A DNA stretch of 64,000 nucleotides from Brachionus rotundiformis (taxonomy: Eukaryota > Rotifera > Eurotatoria > Ploima > Brachionidae): positions 1,727,995-1,791,994 of the forward strand of contig JAESIW010000115.1 of the NCBI GenBank assembly GCA_016802295.1, written 5' to 3'. Shown here one piece after another: positions 33,810-46,503 of the stretch. The notes under the pieces were generated by a model that saw nothing but the letters and a program-made list of their open reading frames with translations, searched no databases and was not told where the DNA came from. Made by a program: the position numbers and the translations under genes. Each line of letters opens with the position of its first letter. Within the stretch, counting starts at the first letter, position 1.

Positions 33810-35135
33810 GATCGGTAGTGCTCTTTGGCAAATATTAGTTATTTTTCATACAATAGATAGAAATAGATAAAAGGTAAGTATGGAAAAATGGAAACCATGT
33901 GTTCGAAAAATTACAATTAAACAAAAATGAATTTAAATTTTAACAAAGCTTGCAATTTATATCATACACATGGTTTTTCTGTGAGTTATTTCACATATTT
34001 TTTGAATATATTAAGCTATAAAATTTAAAATAAATGTGCTAAGGATGGGATCCTTGCACTAAATATGGTCTCTTAAGTGATGATGCGAGCTTAATCAGAT
34101 TTATGCCACGCGTTCACAGATTACCATGTTAAATAACATAAATTTTAAGTGCAAACTTAACTAGCTGAAATAAATGATTTTAAAAATTTATATGCATTGA
34201 TAATATTTATAATAGACGAAAATTTTGTGCAATTATTTTTTGCTTTTTTTTCCAAACCTGGATGAAATGCAATATTTCTTAAGTGAGTTTTATCATTGCT
34301 TTTTAAAATGTCTTGACCAAAATTTGGCTTATTTATGACCATAAAAACCTTATACCAAAAATTAAAATAAAATCCTTATTTTTTAATAAATATTTAAATT
34401 TGTGTATGTAATCTTATTTTTTGCCTTAGTAAATGGATTGACTTGATGACTTTAAAGAAGATAGATGCTTGTTTACTAACAACCATTTGATCTAAGCTTC
34501 ATGAAACCAATTTAAATAGCTTTGTCTAAGCCAACCCTTGCTTTGTTACCAATAAAACAATACTGACTATTAGCTTAAGTTTTAAGCTATAGATAATTTA
34601 GAGATATTAAATCGATTTAAGATACAAAATTGCTTTTTGCCATAGAAAATTAGCAATTAAAATAACTATAGCAAATAAATGTATTTTTAAATAAAAGTTA
34701 ACAAAAAAGTTTTGGATCAATTATCTCGATTAAGTTTTGACATTTATCTATTTTAGGTGGTATCATTGATAATTAGGGTCAAGTATTATAGGATGGCAAA
34801 AATCTAAACCTTGAATTAAAAAATTTCCCATTGAGATTAAGTGAATACCAAAGCTTATCAATCCATCAAATTTTTAAGGCTAATAAAACAAAAAAATAAA
34901 GCTTATAAAACTATTTTTTGATTTTGTGGATGATATTCTTTTCATAACGAAAAACTCTTGCCAAAAATGTATTTTAATTTTTTTGGAAAATTAACCGGTA
35001 CATAATATTAAAAAATTTAAATATTTACATCATTTTTAAATGAAACTTTAATGTGAAAAAATATGAAAAATTGGATATTTTATTTAATTTAAAATACTAA
35101 CATAAGATATATTCAAAAATAAAAAAAGTCAATAA
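33810..35135. other. Intergenic stretch between HIGD2A and NGRN
   Basis: This 1.3-kb AT-rich stretch contains the HIGD2A 5' flank and the NGRN 3' flank. The frame at 34157-34342 (minus) has no recognisable similarity and an AT-driven composition. I see no repeat or RNA gene. Confidence 0.5.
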
Positions 35136-36276
35136 TTAATTATTTGAAAATATTTTTGACAAAATTTGATTTAATTGACTTTTGGTAAACAATAAATGAT
35201 CATTAAACAAATTTTTATCATCTTTTTGCCGATTTTCATCTTTTTTCTTCATCTCTTCTTGTTTAATATCCCTTCCAAAAATCTTTTTTACAAAGTTGTC
35301 TTTATGAGCAACTATTTTGGAAAAGTGACCAGGTTCCTTAAAATTTTAAATAGCTAAAAATTAATTTAAACCAAACTGAAATTACACATAAAAGAGACTC
35401 GTGAAGGGCATATGAGTCGCTGAAAATGTGCGACTTTCTTTCAAAATTAATTCCTGGTAATCCTGTTGCATTTTTGAGCAAATTAAGTTTATTCATTTTT
35501 TTGTATTCGCTGTAAATGTTAATTGCCGGACCGGCTATTTGTAATAAAATTAATTATTAAAAGAAAAAATTTCTATCCATTTACCTGAGTTAGCATTATT
35601 CTCTAGTTTTTTAAGCATTTGCCAATTCTGAATTACCTTTTCGTCATGTCTTTCAAGCTCGTCTAGAGTTTTAGGAGTCCATTTCGATTTCAGGAGCTTT
35701 TTACAACTAGCCAAAGTTACGGGAAAGCTTTCTGAAATTCGCTCTGGAGTCCACGTTTCTTTAGTAAAAAAAAGATTAAATGCCATTCATATGAATACTT
35801 GGTATACCTGGATCAGTCATGTGCAGGTGCTTGATCTGCTCTTTGGCATCCCAAGTTAACAAATTATAGGTTTTTTCATCTAAGCCCTCTAATTTGTCCA
35901 CTTTTTTTTTAACTATGGCAAGCTTGGCCTTTTTTTTGTTTTTCATATCTTCATCAACGATTTTTTTGTGGTAAAGGCTCTCATTCACTGCATATAAATC
36001 TAAATCTTGCTCATTTTTTACCAAGTCCTCGGGATCGTCACTCTCCATGCTGGTATTTAAATTCGAACTTTTTCCCTTAAAAATGAACTTTTTTTCCTCA
36101 TTAACTAAATTAAGAGGTAGCCTAAATTTTTTAGTTTTGTTTCCTTGATTTAAATTGGCAATTGTAAACAATTCGCCTTTCCTATCACTGGTATTTTTAT
36201 TCGATCGAATTCCTCTAGTACTTATGAGCTCAGTTCTTAAATTAGAACTAAATTTTTTAGACAAATATCTTATCAT
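35136..36276 (-). CDS. NGRN: Neugrin, mitochondrial ribosome-associated (NGRN), four exons
   Basis: In vertebrates neugrin is needed for 16S mitochondrial rRNA stability and intramitochondrial translation. The conserved block is split by an intron but joins in phase: NLLTWDAKEQIKHLHMTDP followed by ETWTPERISESFPVTLASCK and KLLKSKWTPKTLDELERHDE. This is the neugrin/FYV4-type helical domain. Upstream, residues ~1-100 are basic with a likely mitochondrial presequence (MIRYLSKKFSSNLRTELIS). Exons lie at about 35809-36276, 35585-35762, 35391-35535 and 35136-35335. The C-terminal exons (AINIYSEYKKMNKLNLL, GHFSKIVAHKDNFVKKIFG) match the less conserved neugrin tail. It lies 300 bp from the PSMC3 stop on the same strand. 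Confidence 0.8.
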
Positions 36277-36577
36277 CTAAAAAAAATTAAAATCAAATTA
36301 CTTATTATATTTTTTTTCATTTTAATTAATTTTTGTTTAATAAATATCTAAAATGAGAAATTTATTTTGGAAAATTTAATCCACTTGGTTTAGTTTTTAA
36401 TGATTATCTTTAAAAAGGATTTTAATTACCTTGGCAAATAGAATAATAGTTTATTAGAGTTTTTAAAACTTTATTAATTATATTAAATCAAAATTTTAAA
36501 ATTATAGAAAAAAATCGATTTATCGACAACGATCGTTTATTGACATACATACGCCATTTTATTTGGACAAGTTTAAA

Positions 36578-37914
36578 TTAAGCATAATAATTAAGATTGG
36601 TTTTCTTCTTGGCCTGTACCTCCATAATGGCATCCATATAGTCCTCATGGTTTACCTCAGTGGCATTTCGTCTTAGAGCAATCATTCCCTTTTATTTTAA
36701 TGAAAATTAATAATTAAATAATTTGTAATTAAAAAACTTACAGCTTCGATGCAAACCGCTTTGCATTGAGCCCCATTAAAATCATCTGTACACCGAGCCA
36801 ACTCTTCAAAGTTGACATTTTTATTGACATTCATTTTTCGACTGTGGATCTGCATGATGCGTGCTCTGGCCTCTTCGTTCGGGTGAGGAAATTCTATTTT
36901 TCTGTCCAAGCGACCAGAACGCAACAAAGCCGGGTCTAGAATATCAACCCGATTGGTGGCCGCAATAACCTTAATGTCCTGATTTGGCTGAAATCCGTCC
37001 AATTGATTCAGCAATTCCAACATGGTACGCTGGACCTCACGGTCACCTGCTTTCTCGCTGTCAAAACGCTTTGTTCCAATAGCGTCCAATTCATCTATAA
37101 AAATAATGGCCGGAGCTTTTTCTTTGGCCAAAGCGAATGCATCTCGCACCAACTTGGCTCCGTCACCAATAAACATTTGCACTAGCTGAGGTCCGGCAAG
37201 CTTCAAGAATGTTGATTTAGTCTGCGCTGCACAAGCTCTGGCAAGTAATGTTTTTCCAGTACCTGGAGGTCCATACAACAAAACACCTTTGGGTGGATGA
37301 ATACCTAAATTTTCGAATCTGTCCTTATGGGTCATTGGCAAGACCACAGCCTCAATCAACTCCTCTATTTGTTTGTCCAGACCTCCAATGTCACCGTATT
37401 TCTCAGTCGGTCGTTCATCTACCTCCATAGCTTTAACTCTGGAATCGTACTCAACTGGAAGCTTTTCCAAGACTAGATAGGAATCTTTATTCACACCAAC
37501 CAGCTCACCGGGTTTCATTTCTTCTGGTTCAACAAGACCAATTACTGGCAGAAAGTAAGTTTGTCTAGTGGAAGTTTTAACAACAGCACATTTTCCCTTT
37601 CGCTGAGAGTCCAGGTCCACATTGGCACCCTCTTCCTCATCACCTTGCGGGTCTATGTCCAAAATTTCAATAACATTTGAGACCAGATAGGGCAATGTCT
37701 TGTTCATTTTTATCTTTTCTTTATTTTCCTTTATCTTTTCTTTTTGTGACTGATGCTCATGGGAAATTCTCATTATTTCCGATTTTAGGATCTTGACTTC
37801 ATTGTCGAGTAGACGAGTCCGCGAGACTATGTCTTCTGTTGGCAGCTTAAGAATGTCCTCATCCAAATCCTCGGGCGCATCATCCCAAATTTCTTTTGAA
37901 CTTCCTTTAGTCAT
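36578..37914 (-). CDS. PSMC3: 26S proteasome regulatory subunit 6A, AAA-ATPase RPT5
   Basis: This is one of six ATPases in the base of the 19S particle, which unfold substrates for the 20S core. It has an N-terminal coiled coil (~residues 20-70), an OB domain (CAVVKTSTRQTYFLPVIGLV), and an AAA module with Walker A GPPGTGKT, Walker B IIFIDELDAIG, sensor and arginine-finger region (AATNRVDILDPALLRSGRLDRKIEFP). The last exon, 36578 to ~36690, reads GMIALRRNATEVNHEDYMDAI and ends in YYA, giving the HbYX-type C-terminus (Tyr-Tyr-Ala) with which Rpt5 opens the 20S gate. Two coding exons are enough, separated by an intron of about 50 bp near 36690-36741. Nothing unusual; it is strongly conserved. 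Confidence 0.97.
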
Positions 37915-39359
37915 TTTGTTATCTTTTATTCAAAAAATTATGATGGAATTAAATTAAATTTTTAAAATTTGCTAAATCAGGCTTTATATAAAAAATATTT
38001 ATATACTCTTGGGTTGTCTAATGCATATAGATTTGCCATATTTCAAAATTTTCTTGCAATTTTAACATAAAAGCCTTCACATTGATTGAATGCAAAGAAA
38101 ATTTCACGATATTGTCAAGCAATGAAAAATGACTCAATAGCTAGTTTGCCAAAGAGTTAGAAATTAAGCGGAAATTTTCGTGATTTTCCGTAATAAACAT
38201 ATAACTTTTCTAAAATAATTACTCTAGGAAAACAGCAAAATTAATTTAATTAATAATAGATTTTATGATATGGAAGAAAAATAACTATAGGGTCTCGGAA
38301 CTTAAGTCATCAGGATTAAGACAATTTATAATTTTCAAATACTTGGGGAATTTGCCAGTCATGAAATTAAACAAAAAAAAAGCAGATTCTACCATTTTTA
38401 TCCATGTTTATCTGTGATAAATTTTTAAAATACATTTTTTTATTAATTTTATTATATCTATTTGTTTTCTATATGATAGTTTTTTCAGAGTGAATAGTTG
38501 CTCTGAAATAATTTACAATTGAGCCAAAAGTTTGTTTTTTTCAGACTGTATTTATTAAGAATTGGGATTAAAAATTCAAAAAGCCGTCTTTTTAATTAGG
38601 TCTTTTTAAAATAATAAGTGATAATATACACATAAGTTTTTATCTAAACAGTAAATCAAATGGTATTAATTTAGGCCCTTTTACGCAATCAAATAATTCA
38701 TTTTTTTCTCTCTCTTTGTATTTTATCTAGTTGTTAACTTGAAATAATTCTTATACCTTTGATTGATATTTGATAAAAACAGAGATGATTGACATTTACT
38801 TTATTCGGAAATTAAATTCCACAAAATTAATTCCAATGTTATCTAGAATTAATTTCTTTCCAGACACAGATTTCAGTTTCCATGGTTTGGTTTATGATGT
38901 TTTTATAAAAAAAATACATTTTCTAAATTCAATGCGAATAAATATTGTCTAATAGAAATAACTTTTTACTTTATCTGGTATAAAATTTGATTAAGACTGT
39001 TTTTTAAAGTGTATTACCCAAGCTTTTATAAATCCATTATATCTGATTAAAAATTAATAACTGGTATGTATCTTTTTTTTTTCTAAAAAGGAATAAATAA
39101 AACCTTTTTTACAAAATAAACAAACAAATAAAGTGTATTCTTCAATTGTTTCTACAAGTTAAGTAAACTTGGTTTATTTTAGGTAATCAAAAAAAACTAT
39201 CTTATAAAAAAGTGATGATGCAGTATTTCCTGGCTGGTTTGATCGGTTTAAAAAAATTGTTTATTAAGTCATGTGCTTGGGATTCCAAGAATTCTTAATT
39301 CCGCATGTTAGTTAATTTTTTGTTTCCATAGCCTTTTCTTAGATGTTTTCTAATTGAAA
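37915..39359. other. Intergenic stretch between divergent PSMC3 and SLC6 genes
   Basis: This 1.4-kb AT-rich stretch lies between diverging genes, so promoters of both should be here. An open frame at 38770-38952 (plus) could not be assigned. No clear element is seen. Confidence 0.5.
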
Positions 39360-42305
39360 ATGAACCAAGAAATACGCAACATATCGATGCAAAGTTATGA
39401 TTTTAAGATTGACTCGGTACCACTTGCCAAAAGTCAGACATTATCGTCAATAGACACAAATAACCAAAAAGGTATACATATATATATAAATTGATTTTTG
39501 TCTAAATATGTTTTTAGAATTTATTTTTATACAATTTGAGTTAAAAGTTTTAAAATTAAGAATATTAGGAAGTAATTAATTAATTTAAATACTTTTACCC
39601 TCGATACGGAAATATTAATTGCAAGGACTAATTTAATTGAATTGTTATTAACCGAAGATTTTTGACAATATCTTCAATAAAATAAACTTTTCTTAAATGC
39701 TTGAACAGAAAAAATGATAAAAAATTGATTTTGGTAGTTTATTTTTTATTTTCAATCAAAAGCTTAAAGAAGAAATCTTTCAACAATTTATTTATTTAAT
39801 TAATCAACATTAATCGCATTAATTACTATTAGACTTAAAATAAATAAGTTTAAAAGCTATTTTATATTCGTTAACAATAGTTCTTTGATACTTTAATTTA
39901 AGATAAGAAATCTACTGAGAATGATATAACGATGAATGCTGAATTGGACAAAATGATAGAAAATAGAAATAAAGAAGATGATAAACCAGTTGAAGCGCGT
40001 GAAACTTGGTCAAAAAAATTTGACTTTCTAATGTCTGTGATCGGCTTCTCAGTCGATTTAGCTTCGATCTGGAGATTTCCATATTTATGCTTTAAAAATG
40101 GCGGAGGTATTTTAAGAAAGTGATAGATTGATAAATTAAATAACTATATGTTTAAGGAGCATTTTTAATACCTTATACAATAATGATCTTTTTGCTTGGC
40201 TTGCCATTATTTTTTATGGAATTAGCCCTTGGTCAATATTATAAGCGTGGAGCTATCACTTGTTGGAAAAAAGTTTGTCCTCTCTTATCGGGAGTTGGAT
40301 ATGCAGTGGTTTTAATTGCATTTTATACTGATTTTTTTTACAATGTTGTCATATCTTGGGGTGTATACTATTTGTTTGGATCGTTTTCAAGCAGGCTTCC
40401 ATGGGGAAATTGTGGTAAATAATAGAAAAATCAAATTTTAATTTAACTTTTTTTAATAAAATTTTAACAAAAAAAGAAAATTCCTGGAATTCAAAAGACT
40501 GCTATGAAATATCATCAATTTTAAAACAAAATATTGATTTAAACGATTCGCTAAATTCAAATATAACATTTAATTTAATTAATACATCTAACATGATCTC
40601 TTCATCTGAAGAATACTTTTTGTATTTTTTCTATCTTTAAATATTAATATTAATTATTTGATAATTTTTAATTAGTAATCGAATGTATCGATTTACGGAA
40701 AATCTTGGCATGGATAACTTTGGAAACATAATTTGGGAAAATGCTGGATGTCTACTTCTCATTTACATTATCTGTTACTTCAGTATGTGGAAAGGAGTTC
40801 AAACATCCGGAAAAGTGATAATAATATTGTATTCATTTATATGTTATTTAACATTTTATTTATCTTCAGGTTGTTTGGTTTACAGCCTTGGCTCCTTATG
40901 TTATCTTAATTATTCTGGCGATTAGAGCGCTGTTTTTAACAGGCTCTCTAGAAGGCTTAAAATACTATCTGACTCCTGACATGGCATTATTAAAAGATCC
41001 ATTGGTATTTATCTTTATCCAAATCAAAAATATTTAAAAATCAAAAATATTTAAAAAATTTTTAAGGTTTGGATGGATGCCGCTTCACAAGTATTCTTTT
41101 CACTTGGACCTGGTTTCGGCGTACTGCTCGCCTTTTCCAGCTACAATCCATTCAATAATAACATATACAAGTAAAGTTTAAGGAATTTTTATATTTTTTC
41201 AAAATTTTAATATACAATCAATAAGAGATGCAATTATCACAGTGATAATAAATTATCTGTCGAGTTTTGTGTCCGGTGCAGTAATTTTTATGTATTTGGG
41301 CTACATGAGTCAAGTTTCGAACAAGTCTATCCAAGAAGTAGCTAAGGAAGGCTCTAGTCTGGTTTTTGTAGTATATCCAGAGGCAATCAGTATCTTGCCA
41401 GTTCCGCAATTTTGGTCAGTGATATTTTTCCTAATGCTTATTACACTTGGTCTTGATAGTTCAGTAATAAAACTTAAAGAAAAATATTTGTTTGAATTGA
41501 CTACATTTAATTAATAGTTTGGAGGCAGTGAAGCTATCATAACAGCTCTAGCAGACGAGTATCCAATTCTGAGGAAAAGACGTGAAATATTTGTAGCATG
41601 TTTATTCTCATTTTATATGATCATTGGATTACCAAGCTGCACTGAAGGAGGATATTTTTTGGTAGAATTTTTAAACAACTATTCAGCAGTCTATTCAATT
41701 ATGTTTGCCGTGCTAATTGAGAATATCGCCATTGCTTGGCTTTATGGTAAAAAATAAATCAAAATCAGGCAAACTTTATTTTTTTTCTCAAAGGAACTGA
41801 TCGATTTTGCAATGATATAAAAGAAATGATAAACATTTATCCAGGAAAATTTTGGTGTTATTGTTGGAAATACATTACTCCTTCATGCATAGCTGTATAC
41901 ACAATTTAAAATTTTTTTAAAGATAGGTTTATCTTTTAATATGTTTCAAGCTTATATTAGCAACAGGAATATATGGCTACCGACCATTGGAAATAATGAG
42001 GACAAACAGCTCTTATTTGTATCCAGAATGGTCAAATTTGACAGGTTGGATGGTGGCAGCTTCATCATGCATCCTTATTCCTCTGGTGGCAATATACCAA
42101 TTAAGTGTTGCAAAGGGATCATTTAAAGAAGTTTAAAACAAATTGTCATATTTATTTGGCTTATTTTAATTAAAACTATTTTTAGCGATTGATTTACACA
42201 ATTACTCCAGAACGGGACCAGAAAACTAAAAAAGATGGCAAACAAGATCAATTACTGGTTGAAACAGTCGCTTCAGAACAAATGAAGGATTCAAATATTT
42301 GCTAA
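39360..42305 (+). CDS. SLC6A: SLC6 sodium-dependent transporter 1, monoamine-transporter type
   Basis: This is a 12-helix neurotransmitter:sodium symporter of the plasma membrane. Exon 1 (39360 to ~39471) starts MNQEIRNISMQSYD; about 10 further exons follow, with mostly short introns. Landmarks are: TM1 FLMSVIGFSVDLASIWRFPYLC, GLPLFFMELALGQYYKRG, TM3 FYNVVISWGVYYLFGSF, LPWGNC, WKGVQTSGKVVWFTALAPYV, FFSLGPGFGVLLAFSSYNPF, TM8 MLITLGLDSSFGGSEAI and FWCYCWKYITPS. The order and wording follow vertebrate SERT/DAT/NET, including the TM1 Asp (SERT Asp98) that binds the amine. The next residues are Ala-Ser instead of Gly-Asn, so the sodium-1 Asn (SERT Asn101) is replaced. The stop is at 42303-42305 after SEQMKDSNIC. 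The substrate is probably a biogenic amine, but this is not certain given the change. Confidence 0.92.
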
Positions 42306-42944
42306 TATGATCTGTATTCGTAATTAAAATAGCATAGAATTTTATTTAAATGTTTTTATATGAATAGTATTAAATTTTGATTTTTTTTAATATAACTTTT
42401 TGGAAAAATAATATCTTTTTTGCTTAAAAAAACGTAAAATTCCATTATATCTGATTGATGACTTTTTGAAATCTTAGCAAATTTGATCTTTAATTAGAAC
42501 GCATATATTGGATAAAGAATAAGAAACAAATTTAATTAATTCAAAATTTGACTAAAAGATACTTTAGAAAAATCAACTGAAGCCGAATGATCGCTATTTT
42601 GGTATCTTGTATCCAAATGCGAAACCCAGCCAGTTTATAAATTAATATTTGAAACTTATCTTTTAAGAAATGATAAGATCTGTCATTAATTATATTTCTA
42701 ATTAGAAAATTAATGTATTCGAATAGAAAAAAGCTTTTAAAATCATTCAAAAATTAAAATATTAATTAAATTATAAATAATTAAAGTACTCGCTTTTCTC
42801 TTTTGACACATTTCGTCAAGCTACTAGGTACTGGTATGAAATACAATATTCTTCTAATAATCAAAATCTAGTTCTCTTTTCTATACAAAAAAGTTTTTTT
42901 CGAATCTTGGTCTAATTTTTTTATCTAAATTAAACTTTTTTATT
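42306..42944. other. Intergenic stretch between the tandem SLC6 genes
   Basis: About 0.6 kb of AT-rich sequence. The minus-strand frame at 42541-42750 is not convincing. It should contain the 3' end of the first and the promoter of the second transporter. Confidence 0.5.
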
Positions 42945-45900
42945 ATGGATAAGGAAGTCAACAGTGCACCTTTAATATCATTTAATAATCATTTTAAATT
43001 TGATCATCATGAAAGTGATGAAGAGCTTCTTGTGGTGAATACACCTCAGAAAAAGTTATCTCAATTAGAAACTGTAAAAGAGAAGTCAGCCATGAATGAA
43101 AATGCAAAATTAGACGAAGAAGTAAATTCCTCGTCCACTAAGACATCAGGTGCTTTAGTCATTGGAGAAATGTCAATTGGCTTAAATGAAAATAAGCCTG
43201 AAGATACCCAATATTCTCAAGCAGTGATTAGAGCTCCTATCATACCATACATTATAATGCCATTTAGTAACAATTCAAAAAATATCAAAATAAAAGAGAC
43301 TCTGGTCGAGGAAACATCAAACAAACCATCAATTGGCCATTCTTATTTGGTCAATACTCAACCAGATATTATGGAAACAAAGATGGACGCAATCGAAGCT
43401 GAAAAAATATCTGAAACTATTTCGAATGCGAGTATTGAGAGAGAAAAATGGACCCATAAAACTGAATTTTTGCTGGCTATTATTGGTTTTAGTGTCGACT
43501 TGGGAAATATTTGGCGATGTATTAACTTAATTAAATAAAATATTCTTTATTATATTTTATTTTATGTATTCTATTTTTAAGTTCCTAAAGTAGTATATGA
43601 AAATGGAGGAGGTAGATTTTTAATTCCTTACTTTGTTCAGCTGGCTTTTTGCGGTCTGCCACTTTTTTTTATGGAATTGGTCCTGGGCCAGTATCACCAG
43701 ACTGGCCTTTTCACCTTAATGGAAAAAATATGTCCTATACTGAAAGGTTCAAAACAAAAAATTAATTAAATTTTTCTAATTTTAATTTAAACTGTAGGTC
43801 TTGCGCTCACATCATTCATGATCGATCTGTTTATGGCAATGTTTTACAATACGGTGATTGCTTGGGCTGTTTATTACTTAACTTTGTCTTTCAAATCCGA
43901 ACTACCATGGAAAGATTGTGACCAATTGTGGAATACGCTGTGCTGTTTGCCAATTAATAACAACAATCATATGAAAACTGATAATTTTTCAATATTTAAC
44001 ACAAATTATCAGTTAAGCATGGATGGATCTTACATAGCCAAAGTATATCCTTTTGATGATAGATCCATTGAAAGAAGAATTGTGATATTTAATAATAAAA
44101 AAAATGGAGAAAGTGTTCAAAATATCGGCAATCAAGCTATCAGTCAGCTTGGTAAATATATAACTGGTAGAGATAACTTTTCACTACCATTAAAACAGGC
44201 TAAGGGTCCATTTAATGATACATTTAGATCAGGAATTGAAAATTGGATCAACTCATATTTTATATTGGTAAATCAGACAATTTATGATGTTCCAGAAATT
44301 AAGGTTCCTCACGAATCAATGGCAAAATATTTTTTTGATCCACTTTTACTCACTAATTTAATTGAGGAGAAAATTAGTCAATCGTTTGTCAATCAATCGG
44401 CAACTGTGTTTCTTAATTGTGAGAAAAAATTCAACAATCCTACCCAAGAGTTTTACACACGTTACCTGACTGAGATGCATAAATCAACTGGTTTGGAACA
44501 ATTAGGTGGTGTTAAATGGGAGATTATTGTTTCTCTTTTTGTTGTATTTGTAACAGTGTATTTTGCTTTATGGAAAGGTATTAAAAGCGCCGGAAAAGCT
44601 GTGTGGATCACTGCTATTGCTCCATATGTGGTCATGTTCATTTTGCTCATACGCGGTCTTACATTGGAAGGCTGCTGGATTGGAATAAAATTTTATCTAA
44701 GTGTAGATGATTGGGGAAGTTTATTTGAAATGAAAGTATGGGTCGATGCAGCTACACAAATATTTTTCTCACTTGGGCCAGGATTTGGAACAATAATTGC
44801 TTTAAGTAGTTATAATAAACGAAACAACAATTGCTACAAGTAATTAAAAAGATTTATTTTTTTCAAAATTTAATTTCTTAATTAATCTTTCTAGAGATGC
44901 TTTGTTAACTAGTTTTATCAATTGCTTAACAAGTGTTTTGTCAGGATTTGTGGTATTTTCAACTCTTGGACATATGGCTTATGTTCAAGGAAAAACTATT
45001 CAAGAAGTAACAGAACCAGGTCCGGGATTAATTTTTATCACATACCCTCAAGCTATTAGTCTAATGCCATGGGCTCCATTGTGGGCAGTTATATTTTTTT
45101 TTATGCTTTTTACTTTGGGTATAGACAGTACGGTAATTAGTAGTAGAAAATAGGTTGATTAAATTTTTGCTAAATTTGCTGGAATTTTTTTAGTTTGGTG
45201 GTTTAGAAGCAGTAATTACTGGAGTTTGTGATACTTTTCCACAATTGACGGGAAAAAAACGATCTTGGTTCGTGCTAGGATTAATAAGTCTGTGTTTCAT
45301 TGCAGCCATACCAACTGTTACATATGGAGGACCTTATATAGTCCATTTATTTGATAGCTATGCAGTTGCTCCAGCGATCTTATTAGTGGTACTTTTGGAA
45401 ATTGTTGGAGTGATGTATGCTTATGGTATTATAATTTTTATTAAAATTAAAAAATACTATAAAATTATTAATTTTAATAATAAAAAAGGATGCAAACGAT
45501 TTTGCCAGGATTTACAGCAAATGATTAAATCAATGCCTAGTGCTTTCTGGGTTTATTGCTGGAAATATATTAGTCCAGCAATTGTTATCGTATAAATAGT
45601 CAATTTTTTTTTAAATCTAATTAAATTAATTTTTAATTTAGTGCATTACTTTTATGATATCGAGAGGCATGATTGAGGCTCCTTTAGAGTACGGAAATGG
45701 ATATATTTACAAAGGCAACGGAGAGATCTATGCAAGCCTAATTGTCGGAGTTCCTATTTCGCTCATATTTATCTATGCAGGCTATCGAATTTACAAAACT
45801 GAAGGAAAGCTAAAAGAAGTAAAATTAATTTAATTAACTTAAAAATTATAAATCAAATTGTGCTTAAAAGCGAGTCAAAAAATTAATGAGACCAAAAGAT

Positions 45901-46026
45901 GCATGGAAGTATAAATCTGAAAGCAAACCAAAAGATGGTACTTTGAAAATGAATAATTTAGAGAGACAAACTCGATATATAATTGTGAATTTTAATCAAA
46001 ATCAATCTGAACCTGTCAATTTATAG
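42945..46026 (+). CDS. SLC6A: SLC6 sodium-dependent transporter 2, divergent monoamine-type paralog
   Basis: This is the second 12-helix symporter in tandem. A hydrophilic N-terminus of about 175 residues precedes TM1 (FLLAIIGFSVDLGNIWR, split by an intron, then FPKVVYENGGGRFLIPY). It continues with PLFFMELVLGQYHQTGL, FYNTVIAWAVYYLTLSF, LPWKDC, then a second extracellular loop enlarged to some 180 residues (up to QEFYTRYLTEMHKS). Next come LWKGIKSAGKAVWITAIAPYV, FFSLGPGFGTIIALSSYN, FTLGIDST-FGGLEAVITGV and FWVYCWKYISPA, with the end at 46026 (QSEPVNL). The amine-binding Asp and the sodium-1 Asn are kept, but the FPY of TM1 is FPK and the GGGAF turn is GGGRF. An intron at 45426-45488 (63 bp, stop-free) must be removed to give YGCKRFCQDL. 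It is probably functional but clearly specialised. Confidence 0.9.
45378..45531 (+). repeat. Source copy of a 154-bp duplication (inside SLC6 gene 2)
   Basis: This segment, covering exon end, the whole 63-bp intron and the start of the next exon, recurs at 46504-46657 with one mismatch (45407 G versus 46533 A) and no gap. Confidence 0.95.
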
Positions 46027-46503
46027 TTTTGTTTAGTTTTTTTAAATTTTTCTATTTGTAATCTACAATAATTTCATTATTTTTTCAAATTTTTAATTAG
46101 TATTTTTAGGTAAAAATTTGTTTTTTATTAGAATATTTAAATATAGTAACTAAAAATGTATTCTAAAAAAATAGCCAATTTTTATAAATATATGTAAAAA
46201 TACAAACCAAAAATTTAGAAATTAGGCATACAAGTTTATTAATAAATTAATTAGTTGTTCTTTTAGCAAAATTATTTTGTATCTTTTTAAATAAAATTTT
46301 AAATATTAAACATTTCTAATTATTACTTGATTGAGTATCATTTGATTCATAAATTTATTTAAAAATAATCTATTCTCTCTTATCAAAACAAATTAACTTT
46401 TTCAGACTAAAAAAATGAACTGAGTTTAATAAAAGATAAAAAATTGTTGCATTGAAGAAAACTGAGTCAGTTTCGTTTAGGCATTAATTAAAGAATGTAT
46501 CAT

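Noticed and set aside
38770..38952. 60-residue plus-strand frame upstream of SLC6 gene 1
   Set aside because: No similarity I can name and no adjoining exon; treated as chance.
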